Source of the DNA: Clostridium sp. BNL1100 | Lineage (GTDB): Bacteria > Bacillota > Clostridia > Acetivibrionales > DSM-1351 | Assembly: GCF_000244875.1 (NCBI RefSeq) | Contig: NC_016791.1 | Coordinates: forward strand, 3,167,001-3,231,000 | Reading direction: 5' to 3' | DNA: 64,000 bases | Part shown: in pieces, positions 10,567 to 22,500 of the stretch | Position numbering within the stretch: the first letter of the stretch is position 1 | How the letters are laid out: each line of letters starts with the position of its first letter | The notes under the pieces: generated by a model | The model's input: only the letters and a program-made list of their open reading frames with translations | Told to the model about the DNA's origin: nothing | Database searches by the model: none | Program-made: the position numbers and the translations under genes

Positions 10567-13539
10567 TTATATTGTTCCGCCTTCCAAGTCCTCTTCAGCA
10601 GCAGCTGCCTCTCCTTCTCCCTGCATTGCCCATTGATAGGTTTCAACCATTTCTGCGACATCCGCTATTGTTGTAGCCTCCAAAAGCTTGGTCATTGGTA
10701 TTTGAATATTGAATACCTTACTTAAATCTGATGCAACGGCGGCAGCAATCAGCGAATGCCCTCCCAGCTCAAAGAAATCGTCGTGTATTCCCAGTTTTTC
10801 AAAGCCAAGAACCTTTTTCCAGTGCTCCGCAATTACTTTTTCAACTTCACTTGAAGGTTCCACATAAGGTACATCCAAATCGGGACGAGGCCTTTTGCTA
10901 AGCTTTTCGGAACCATCCATATTTTCTGAAATTTTTTCCGACCCTTTTAGCAATAGGGGTGAAACGTTTATTTTACCTTGGAATTCAGAGCACAGCTTTT
11001 CAAGTTTTTCTTTAAAAAGAAGAATATCTTCTATTTGCTTTTTCTTTGCTGATTCATCCAAATCTACTGATATTGATATATTCCCCTTAATACACTCTGC
11101 AAGAACCTTTTCATCAATTTCTGATTTATCTGAAACAGGGAACTCTGGTTGCTGAGTGTTTTTATTTTTTACCCCGGGTTCAATCCAATATCGCTGCCTT
11201 TCAAATGGATATGTGGGCAGAGGAATACGGTGTCTCTTTTCTTCTTCATAAAATTTATTCCAGTCAACTTTTGCTCCGTAAACCCAAATCTTTCCTATAC
11301 ATTCCATAAATGACTCAGATGGACTTTTGTTTTCAATCTGAACTGCAATCAACGAAGTGCCGACTTCATTCAAGAACCTTTCCCCGTTGCCTATTTCAAC
11401 AAAAATCCTTTCATTATCGGACAGAATTTCCTGCAAGCCCTGAGCTGAAAAGCTGCTGTTACGCTGTTTCAACCAGTAATCCGTATTTGTGGCCAAGGAA
11501 TCATCTATCCAATTTCCACTCATGGATGATACAAAGGGTATTTGAGGTACATTTAAACTGATTTCCGAAAGAATTTCCGGATAATCCTCGTCTTCTGAAG
11601 CAGTAATTCTCAATGCATCTTCAAGGCTCAATACTTCTGAAATACAAGCGGCGACATATTCTCCCGTACCTTCTCCTATCAGGCTTTCAGGTTTCAAGCC
11701 TGATTCTTGAAGCAGTTTTGCCATTGAATACTGTGTAACAAAAGCTACTGACCTTTCAATGCTATTTTCATTTGCAGTCCTGTCTGAATCAAGTAAAGTT
11801 CTAATATCGGTACCCAGTATTGACAATAGAAGGTCTGCACAGTAATCCACAGTATTTTTGAATTTCTCTTCTGTCCTGTACAATTCACCGCACTCTTTTA
11901 TGTATTTTGCATTGCCGGGAAACATAAATACAACCGGCCTGTCCTTGTGTTTCTGGAAGTATGAGATAACATTACCGCACGTGGAATTACTTAATTTCAT
12001 TTCCAAATCTTCAAGGTTTTTACAAACTGCAATTCTACGGTGGTTGAAACTCCTTCTGCCTACATGTTGTGTAAATGCTATATCTGACAAATTCAAGTCA
12101 GGATTCTTCTTTATATGTTCAACAAGGTTTTGTGTCATTTTTTCAAGGGCTGTTTCTGTCTTTGCTGATAGTGAAATTAATTGGTAAGGCCTTTGTGATT
12201 TTTCGGATGGCTCCACAGCAGGAGCTTCTTCCAGAACAACATGGGTATTGGTGCCGCCGATTCCAAAGGAGCTAACACCTGCTCTAAGTGGAAAACCTTC
12301 TGTTTCCCATTTTGATAGTTCACTGTTTACATAGAATGGGCTGTTTACAAAGTCTATTTTGGGGTTCGGCTCTTCGAAATTCAGACTTGCCGGAATTATC
12401 CTGTGTTTCATGGAAAGTACCGTTTTTATCATACTGGCCAGACCACCGGCATTTACAAGATGTCCTATATTGGTTTTTGCCGAACCAATGGCACAAAATC
12501 CTTTTTTATCGGTATAAGCCCTGAATGCCTTGTTCAAAGCGGCTATTTCAATGGGATCTCCAAGGTTTGTACCGGTTCCGTGAGCATCTATGTATGTAAT
12601 TGTTTCAGGATTGACACCCGACATTTCTATAGCCTCAGCAATACATTCCGCTTGACCGTCTACATTTGGAGCAGTATAACTGTTTTTTGAGGAACCGTCA
12701 TTATTAATACCTGTCCCTTTTATAATTGCATGTATATAATCTCCGTCAGCAATTGCATCCTCAAGTCTTTTTAATGCTAAAATGCCCAGTCCGCTTCCGC
12801 TTACCGTACCGTTGGCTTTGGAGTCAAAAGCACGGCAGTGTCCGTCTGCTGAACCTATGCCGCCTTCCTGATAAAAGAATGCCTCATTTCTGGACACCTG
12901 AAAGCTTACTCCTCCTGCCATAGCGATATCACACTCAAAGTTGTTAAGACTCTGACAAGCGTAGTGAACTGCTACCATAGATGATGAACAAAGAGTATTG
13001 ACATTTACGCTTGGCCCCATAAGATTCATTTTGTAGGACACTTTTGTTGCAAGGAAATCCTGTCCGTTTGCTATCATTATTTTGAATGAGCCCAGACTTT
13101 CAACCAGTCCAGGATTGGAATACAGGTTTCTTACCATGTATCCGCTTAGGTTCGCACTTGCATAGACTGCGATTCGTCCGTCATACAGGTCAGAATTATA
13201 TCCGGCACTTTCAAGTACCTCCCACGCACTCTCTAAAAACAAGCGGTGCTGCGGATCCATAATTTCGGCTTCTCTGGCCGAATAATCAAAAAACTCGGCG
13301 TCAAACATGTCCATTCCGTCTAAAATAGCATCAGCCGCAACATATTTAGGATTATCCAGCAGATGTTCGTCTATCCCCATCTTTACCAGGTCATCGTGTT
13401 TAAAAAATTTCACAGACTCCACACCATTATAAAGATTCTCCCAGAACTCATCAGTATTATTAGCACCCGGGAAACGGCCTGCCATACCTATTATGGCAAT
13501 TGTACCGTCCAGGGAACCGTTTTCTTCAAAATTACTCAT
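10567..13539 (-). CDS. Trans-AT type polyketide synthase: KS-degenerate AT-ACP
   Basis: A 990-residue PKS protein. A complete ketosynthase occupies ~12-440, with active-site Cys in LCSSSMV (near 185) and both histidines (DAHGTGT, NIGHL). A linker leads into a shortened acyltransferase-like stretch (~530-760) in which the normal GHSxGE nucleophile motif reads GEGTGE, so the Ser is lost and the domain should be inactive. The post-AT motif YPFERQRYW follows. An acyl carrier protein lies at the end (FFELGGHSL near 920), followed by an acidic tail. There is no ketoreductase, so this extension step should leave a beta-ketone. The start overlaps the upstream stop by one base (TAATG) with a strong GGGGGGAG site. 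It should take its chain from the 3.2 kaa megasynthase and its malonyl unit from the discrete AT. Confidence 0.95.
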   Translation of the reverse strand: MSNFEENGSLDGTIAIIGMAGRFPGANNTDEFWENLYNGVESVKFFKHDDLVKMGIDEHLLDNPKYVAADAILDGMDMFDAEFFDYSAREAEIMDPQHRLFLESAWEVLESAGYNSDLYDGRIAVYASANLSGYMVRNLYSNPGLVESLGSFKIMIANGQDFLATKVSYKMNLMGPSVNVNTLCSSSMVAVHYACQSLNNFECDIAMAGGVSFQVSRNEAFFYQEGGIGSADGHCRAFDSKANGTVSGSGLGILALKRLEDAIADGDYIHAIIKGTGINNDGSSKNSYTAPNVDGQAECIAEAIEMSGVNPETITYIDAHGTGTNLGDPIEIAALNKAFRAYTDKKGFCAIGSAKTNIGHLVNAGGLASMIKTVLSMKHRIIPASLNFEEPNPKIDFVNSPFYVNSELSKWETEGFPLRAGVSSFGIGGTNTHVVLEEAPAVEPSEKSQRPYQLISLSAKTETALEKMTQNLVEHIKKNPDLNLSDIAFTQHVGRRSFNHRRIAVCKNLEDLEMKLSNSTCGNVISYFQKHKDRPVVFMFPGNAKYIKECGELYRTEEKFKNTVDYCADLLLSILGTDIRTLLDSDRTANENSIERSVAFVTQYSMAKLLQESGLKPESLIGEGTGEYVAACISEVLSLEDALRITASEDEDYPEILSEISLNVPQIPFVSSMSGNWIDDSLATNTDYWLKQRNSSFSAQGLQEILSDNERIFVEIGNGERFLNEVGTSLIAVQIENKSPSESFMECIGKIWVYGAKVDWNKFYEEEKRHRIPLPTYPFERQRYWIEPGVKNKNTQQPEFPVSDKSEIDEKVLAECIKGNISISVDLDESAKKKQIEDILLFKEKLEKLCSEFQGKINVSPLLLKGSEKISENMDGSEKLSKRPRPDLDVPYVEPSSEVEKVIAEHWKKVLGFEKLGIHDDFFELGGHSLIAAAVASDLSKVFNIQIPMTKLLEATTIADVAEMVETYQWAMQGEGEAAAAEEDLEGGTI

Positions 13540-16500
13540 TAATGATTCTCCCCCCTCTGTATCATCATCCTTTGTTTTCTTTGCTTTAATCTTTCCTGCT
13601 GTTTGCTGACCCTTTCATTTATGCGTTTAAAGCTTGGCTTTTCTTCCTGATGGTTTTCACCCTCAAGCTTTGAGGCCAGAAGTGCTATTGTATTGTATTT
13701 ATATAAATCAACAACGGCTAAATCTGTGGGGAATATTTCTTTTATTTTTGTATGTAGCTGTACCAATAGAAGAGAATCTCCACCCAGTGCAAAAAACTCA
13801 TCATGAATTCCTACCCCCTCTATACCAAGAAGATTTTGCCATACGGGTACAAGCCTTTTTTCAGCCTCGCTTTTAGGTGCAGAATAGGCATTGGGAAGGT
13901 CAGGTCTTGGATGTAATGTTTTTTGTTCGTCCTTCTCAGCAACGGTATTGATTTTTTTATTTATATAACCTGCGTTTGCAATAGCTTCACTAATTTCTTT
14001 GGTCGATACAATAACCTGATTGTTAAAATACTGTCCTGACAGTATCTTTTCAAATACCTTCCTGCCTTCGGCTGCCGTCAATCCCGAATCCATAATATTG
14101 CCACTGTTTGAACTGTTAATTAAGCTGTTATAGACTTGGGTGTCTTCGGTAAAGGAGTTTAATTTCCGGCTTCTGTTTTTAATGTTTTCACTGTTCTCAT
14201 CTGAAATTTGCCTCATGGAAAAATTCTTTATTTCAATTAGCTGAACACCTTTTTCATCCAAAACATCAATATCACAGGTTATTATTTCATTGGGTGCATC
14301 GTATTCGTCCCTGAATGTTATATTTGCATAAATTTTTTCAGGCAGTCTTTGTCTTACAATTATCTTCTCGTATGAAACAGGAAGAAAATTTCTTTTGGAT
14401 GCCAGCCTTACCGAACCGGTAGCAACATCCAAAAGAGAAGGATGTATATTAAAGTACTTTAAATCATCTATAAATTCCGGGGCCAGTTCTATCTCTGCAA
14501 ATCCTTTTGTACCGTGGAATCCAAGCCTTTTCAGTGTCCTCCATCTGTTCCCGAAAGTTATAAATTCTTCAAAATCTTTATTAATGTAATCAAATTTTTC
14601 TTCATTAAATATGTCTGCTGATCCAGAAATATCAATCTGTTTATATTCCGGGTCAATTGCAGCCGCAATCTTTCCCTGTGCATGTTCTCTCCATGGGTTT
14701 TCTTCCACATATGAACAGAGTCTGCTAAATATTTTGAATTCATAATGTCCGCCGTTTCTTTGCAATATTGTCAAAACTTCCTGTTCTTCATTTTCCCTAA
14801 CTGCCATTGGAGTTAAAAAGGTCACATCTGAAAATTCAACAGGTTTATCTCCATTTATATCTGCAAAAGCAGCTCTAGCCATTTCAATATATGTTGTTCC
14901 CGCTATTGTAGGGATTCCCATCACAAGATGTTCACTCAACACCCAGTCCTTTTTAGGATTAAACCGTGATAAATATACTGCTTTATCCGGAGATTCGGAT
15001 ATCTTTCTATCCAGTAAAGGATGAACAGATTTTTTATTGTCTATGGCCATACCTATTCCGGGCCATCTGTCCCAGTTGACTGATACAAAACGTGTTCCAT
15101 GTCTTGAATCATGGGCAATTGCAAATGCGTTCATAAAATTATTAGCGGCACTGTAATCTGCTTGTCCAAAACCTCCTGTTATGGAGTTAAGGGATGAACT
15201 CATAATGAAGAAATCAAGCTTGCAATCCTTTAATACTTCATACAATACCTGTGTTCCCGTGACCTTTGGTGCAAATACATTTTCAACAAAACTTTCTTTC
15301 TTTATCTGTATCATACCGCCGCCGGGATTTCCGGCTGCATGAATTACTCCGTCGATTTTTCCAAAGTGATTCTGAACCTGCTGACGTACTCTTTGCATTT
15401 CTTCCATATTGTCAACATTTCCACGGCAGATGAGAATTTCTGAGCCAAGTTCTCTTATATTCTTTAAGATTCTTATTTTTGTGGAAGTTTTGTCAGCCTT
15501 CCCCTTATTCTCCAGCCATTCATCCCAATTTTCCATTTCAGGGAATGAAGATCGTCCCACAAGGACAAGCTTTACTTTTTCCCTCTCGGCAAGGTATTCT
15601 GCCAGAACCAATCCGATTCCGCCCAATCCGCCTGTTATAATATAAGTTCCTTTATTTTTTATTTGAAGTACAGGCTTTTGTGTATTTTGGAGTTTCATTT
15701 TATCAAAGCTTTGAATCCAACGGCTTTCCCCTCTGTACGCTACTGTGGTATCTTCGGAATCACTATAGGCTTCATATAAAAGCTGCTCCAACAGTTCCCT
15801 TTCACAAGGACTGCCCTCTTCACAAAGCATAAAATCCACACTTCTGCACTTGATATTTTCATATTCCCTTGGAATTACTCTACAAGGGCCAAGTACCAAA
15901 GCTTTTTCAGGATACAGCACGGATTCGCCGAATACCTTTTGCATACCGTTTGTTAGAACAATAGTAGTTATTTCTTTCTTTAACTCCTGTTTTCCCAACG
16001 CTTTTGTTAGAAACAGCATACTGTAGAAAAGGTCCTTGCCTCGGTTTTCATTTGAAATGCCCAGCATATTTATAATTCTGTCCGGTACGTTGCCTTGATT
16101 TTTCAGTTCTGTCAGCAGTGTATCATAGTCCTGCTGCTGTATTGGATTAACCTCAATGACCTTTGCCCCTGCTTTTCTTAAAAGCTCAACAAATTTATTT
16201 TCAAAGTTACTTTCTTTAGCCAGTACCAGTATGGATTTCTTATTTTCAGGCAGTGTAAGCTCTGACGGAATATTGTAAACAGCCTGTTTCCATACCGGTG
16301 CATAAAAATAATCATTGATATCCTTCTTGACTGCTTTTTTTGATTTTGCCCAGAAGGACTGTCCTTCAAAGGGGTACACCGGAAGATTAAGCTTGTTTCT
16401 TCCCTGTCCTTCGTATAAGCTTATCCAATCTATTTTTTCACCTTGTAGCCAGAAAATTCCCAGTTCTTCCTCTGTATATTCCTTCAAATTTTCCAGATTA

Positions 16501-19500
16501 TAACTTTTACCATTCTTTATATTATTGGCATATATTAAATTATCATTTTCTATAGCTTCTATTGCTTCTTCTCTTGTATTGCAAACAAGCAAGCACCTGT
16601 ACTCAAACTCTCTGCGGCCCAGCTTTAGTGTGTACGATGCATCGTTCATATCTATACCGGGATTTTCTTTTAAATGTAATGCAAAGTTTGATGTCATTCT
16701 CTCTAGTGCACTTGAAGTTTTAGCTGAAAATATCAATAAATGCCTTGATTTTTCAAGAGTTACATCTTTTTTTACCGGTGCTTCTTCCAGAACTGCATGT
16801 GCATTTGTACCTCCGATTCCAAATGAGCTTACTCCTGCTCTTCGGGGTATCCCATCAGTTTTCCATTCGGAGAGTTTTGCATTTACATAGAAATGTCCGT
16901 TTTCAAAATTGCACTTGGGATTAGGCTTATCAAAATTGAGACTTGGGGGTATTTTGCCGTTCTTGATGGCAAGAACTGTTTTTATAAGGCCTATTACCCC
17001 TGATGCCGCATCCAGATGACCTATGTTTGTTTTGACCGAACCAACTGCACAATACTTTTTCTTGTCAGTTTTTTCACTGAATACCTTCTCCAGCGCTTCT
17101 ATTTCTATAGGGTCTCCGAGTGGTGTCCCTGTTCCGTGGGCTTCAATATATGTAATGGTGTCAGGATTTACTCCGGCAAGTTCCTGTGCCTTTGCAATAA
17201 CACCCGCTTCACCTTCAATTCTTGGGGCAGTGTAACCTACTTTCAGCGACCCGTCGTTGTTGACCGCAGTTGCCTTTATTACTGCACAGATGTTATCCCC
17301 CTGTGCTATGGCATCCTCCAGCCTTTTTAGAACAACTACTCCAGCACCGTTTCCACCCACCGTTCCTTTTGCTTTTTCATCAAAGGCTCTGCAATGTCCA
17401 TCCGGTGACAGTATCATTCCTTCCTGATACAAATAACCTGTTTTTTGTGGAAGTCTTATACTTACACCGCCAGCTAAGGCCATATCACATTCCTTATTCA
17501 AAAGACTCCTGCAAGCAAGATGTACTGCAACCATTGAGGATGAGCAGGCTGTCTGAACGGTTAATCCGGGGCCTTCCAGATTTAGTTTATAAGCTACTCT
17601 GGTGGCAAGAAAGTCCTTATCGTTATTTATCATTATCTGGTAGTTATTTGCAACATTGCCGATTTCATTGTCTTCTGTAAGATTTTTTATATATGTATTC
17701 ATGCCGACGCTTGCAAAGGTTCCTATTGCACCGCTGAACTTTTCGGAATCGCAGCCTGCATCCTCCATTGCCTTCCATGCTTCTTCTAGGAATATTCTCT
17801 GCTGGGGGTCCAGTATTTCCGCTTCCCTTGGATTAAAGCCGAAAAACTGTGCATCAAATTTGTCAGCATCCTCTAAAACACCCCAAGCCTTCACGTATTC
17901 CGGCTTTTTTAACAGTTCGGGGGCTATGCCCTCTGCTATTATTTCTTCGTCACTGAAACGGGTTATTGATTCCCTTCCCTGGCAGAGATTTGTCCAAAAC
18001 TCATCTATATTCTTTGCACCGGGTACTCTTGCACTCATACCTATTACTGCTATATCATTGCTTTGTGAAGAAGTAGTTTTTGGAATACTCGGTTTATTAT
18101 TTATAACAGCTGTTTTTTTGCCCAGCCTCTGTTCAAGATATTCTGAAAGTGTGTTGACTGTAGGATATTTGAACAAATCCATAACCTGCAAATCTATATT
18201 CATTGTTTTGGATATTTTGCTGCGTACTTTTGCCAAAAGGAGTGAATGACCTCCCAAGTCAAAAAAATTCTCATTGATTCCTATGGTTTCCCTTCCAAGA
18301 ACCTCTTTCCAAACGTCTGATACTGTCTTTTGTACCTCATTTGACGGCTGTATCGTGTCTGAGTTTGCTCCTTGGGTGGTTTTTTCAGGTATTGGCAGAG
18401 CTTTTCTGTCTATTTTATTGTTTGGTGTCATTGGAAAGGAATCAAGCTTTACAAAATACGAGGGTATCATATAATCAGGCAGTCTTTCCCTGAGGTAGGC
18501 CCTTAACATAACCGTATCTGTTTCCTTTGTTTTCGGGATTACATAGGCTATAAGTGCTTTTTCTCCCGAGAATATTTCTCTGCATATAACTACACTCTGA
18601 CTTATCAGAGGATTTTTGTTTAAAAGTGTCTCAATCTCACCCAACTCTATGCGGAAGCCTCGTATTTTGACCTGATGATCACTACGACCAACAAATTCTA
18701 TATTTCCATCAGGCATAAACCTGACAATATCTCCTGTTTTATATAGTCTGGAACCTACTTCGCTGCTAAATGGGTTGGTGATAAATTTTTCTTGGGTCAA
18801 CTTTGGAAGTTTTAAATATCCCCTTGCAAGGCCTGCTCCACCTATATATAGTTCTCCCGGAACCCCTACAGCAGTTGGTTTCATTTCATTATCAAGTATA
18901 TATACCGTTGTATTTGCAATGGGTTTTCCTATTGATACCGGGCCTTCTTTTGAATCTAACCGTAGCATGGTAGACCATATTGTAGTCTCAGTAGGCCCAT
19001 AAACATTCCATAGGCATGAACATCTGTCCATCAGCTCATTTGCCAAATCTCTTGGCAGTGCCTCTCCTCCGCAGAGTATTTTGAGACTGCTGCTGCCCTG
19101 CCATTGTGCTTCTACAAGCATTCGCCATGTGGCAGGGGTTGCCTGCATAATAGAAATATTATGCTTATCCATAAGTGATATGAGTTTTTCTCCGTCTATT
19201 ACTTCATCCCTTCCTGCGATTACAACTGAGGCACCTGTTACTAACGGCAGCAGCATTTCAAGTCCTGCAATGTCAAATGAAAGAGTGGTTACAGCCAAAA
19301 GTCTGTCCTTCTCACATATATTCGTACTTGTACCCATTGAGAGCAAAAAGTTAGTTAATGCACGGTGTTCAATCTGCACACCCTTGGGATTTCCAGTGGA
19401 GCCTGAAGTATATATTACATATGCCAGATTATCCGTTGTCGCTCTGTTTTCAGGTTTTTCAATGCTTTGTTCCGATATTTCCTTCCATTGTTCACTGATG

Positions 19501-22500
19501 CAGATAATTTTTGCTTTGTTTAAAGGCAGTGTATCCTTGATTATAGTATCAGTTAAAATGATAGGAACCTGTGCATTGTCCAGCATAAACTCCAGCCTGT
19601 CCTTTGGAAAAACGGGGTCCATAGGAAGGTATGCTCCACCTGACTTGTGGACACCAACTAAAGCCGTAAGCATATCTATGGAACGCTCCATATATATACC
19701 TACTATGGTTTCAGGGCCGACTCCCAGAGATACAAGATAATTTGCAAGCCGGTTGGCTCTTGTGTCAAGGTCACTGTAGGAAAGCTGTCTGTCTCCCTTT
19801 ACTACGGCAACGGCATGGGGGTTAATTGACACCTTGTCCTCAAAAAGTCGTATCCACAAATCACCCTCAAAATCCACACGGGTATTGTTCCAGCCTTCCA
19901 GTAAGGTTTTACTCTCCTCTGAACTTAAAATATCAAACTTTTTGATTTGTGTTTCAAAATTTGCAGTTAAGTTCTCCAATAAATATGTGTAATGTTCTGC
20001 CATTCTTACTATGTATTCCGCATCAAATAAATCTGTATTAAATTCAAAGTTTACTTCCAGACACGATCCACTGTCGTTTATATCAACAGAAAGGTCAAAT
20101 CTCGCTGTGTCACCCTCCATGTCAATACTTGAAATACTCATGCCGGACAGCCTTGCTGACCGTACAGGAGTATCCTGAAGGCTGAAGAACACCTGAAAAA
20201 GGGGATTGCGACTCATATCGCGTTCCAGATTAAGTTCTTCAACTATTTTTTCAAAAGGAACATCCTGATTAGAGTATGCTTCAAGGGTGACATTTCTTAC
20301 ATTTCTCAAAAGCTCACGAAAGCTGCTATTTCCGCTGAAAGCCGTCCTAATGACCAGATTGTTTGTAAAGAACCCTATCAATGGTTCCAGCTCTGAACGG
20401 TTTCTGTTTGCAACAGGTGAACCGATGATTATGTCTTCTTGTCCTGTATATTTAAAAAGTAAGACCTTAAAGGCTGCAAGTAGAATCATATAAAGAGTAG
20501 CACCTTCTTGTTCCGCACCTCTTTTTAGTTTTTGATATAACTCATCTGAAAGGCTGCAACGGAAGTTGGAACCCTTATAGGTTTGTACTGTGGGCCTTTG
20601 CTTTGAAAAAGGCAGTTCCAGTATAGGAAGCTTTCCGCCTAACTTTTCTTTCCAATAGACAAGCTGTTTCTGAATAGTATTTTCCTTGTATCTGTCTATT
20701 TGCCAGCAAGCATAATCCGAATATGTAATTTTTAATTCCGGCAAAACATAATTTTTATTTTGTATATAGGAATTATATAAGATTGCCAATTCTTTAAGCA
20801 GTACCTTAAATGACCACCCGTCAAATACCATATGGTGGGCTGCCAGAATCAGTACATACTCGTCTTTTTCAAGTTGAAGCAATTTTCCTCTTATAAGAGG
20901 TGCCTTACTTAAGTCAAAAGGACAGCTTATTCCCTCTTTTGCAAGAACCATGGCTTCTTTTCTTCTGTTCTCTAATGGTATTTCTACAAGACTAATAAAA
21001 GGCAGCTCCATGCGAACCCCTTCCATTACCGTTTGCACAGGCAGTCCATCTTCTTCTAAAAAGGAGGTTCTCAAGCTCTCATGTCTTTCTATAATTGTAT
21101 TAAGGCTTTTTAACAACAAATCATAATTTAGGGTTCCCTTTATATTAAGACCTGAATATAACATGTATTGAGAGCTGTTTTCGTTTAGTCGGTCAAGAAA
21201 CCATATCCTCTGCTGAGCATAGGAAAGGGGTAAAGTACCTTTCTCCTGCAAACGCTGTATTCTATTTTCATCATCGGATATTTTATCTGATTTTTCAACG
21301 ATTTCAGCAAGGACATCAAGAACAGGGTTTTCAAACAAAAGGGTCTGTTCAAGTTCAGCTCCGAACTCTTCTCTTATTCTGGAAATTGTTTGAGTAATCT
21401 TCAAAGAATCCCCGCCTAATTCAAAAAAGTTATCCTTTATGCCTATTTTCTTTACACCCAGTACCTCTTGCCAGATTCTTGCCAGTTTGGCCTGTATTTC
21501 ATTTTCAGGCAAGTCAATTGGTCTGCTTTCTGCTTCTGATTTAAGCAGTAATCCTATTTCATTTTTTATAGTATCAAACTCACCATTGATATAGCTTTCA
21601 CGAAGTTTGTAACGTTGTACTTTACCACTGGTGGTTTTGGGAATACTCTTTATTGGAATTACCTGTGACACTTCTATTCCCATTCTCTCACTGATTAATT
21701 TTCTTAGAATGCGTACTGTTCCTGTAAATTTATCTGCTTTCATTTTAAACAGAACAAAGAGTATCAGTTCGTCAGACTTGATTTTTTCATTGAATGCTCC
21801 CACCGCAACAATCTTTCCGAGTTCAATCCCCTCAGCTTCCTGTGCGATACGCTCAATATCATGTGAATAGTAGTTTTGGCCCTTTACAAAGATTACATCT
21901 TTAGCACGTCCTGTTATAACAAGTCTTCCATCCCTCATAAAACCCAAATCACCTGTATTAAGCCAGCCGTTATTGGTTATTGCTTTGCGGGTTGCTTCCT
22001 CGTTGTTATAGTAGCCGGATGTAACATTGGCACCCGATATGCATATGTAGCCAATTTTGTTTTCGCCTATGTCATTGTTGTCACTGTCGCATATTCGGAC
22101 ATAGCAATCATATATTGGATATCCTTCATCCGCAAAGCTGCAGCCTCTGGCGTCACCCTTGCCTACTTCTCTTACAATGTCACCTACATTCAGGTAATTA
22201 CGGTCAAGGCTTATAAACCTCATTTCATCACCAAGGCGTGGAAATGTTACTGCAATAGTTCCCTCTGCCAGACCGTAAACGGTATACATTGAGTTTCTTT
22301 TTAAGCCATAAGGAGACAGCTTTTCCAGGAATTCATCACACAATTCATAAGATATGGGTTCTGCACCATTGTATATAAGCCTGACCTTTGACAAATCCCA
22401 GTCCTTTTTTACTTCCGGCTTAAAAAAGGTCAGAAAATGTTTGTAGCCGAAATTAGGTGAATACAATAGTGTAACCTTGTGTTCACTGGCTTTTTGTATC

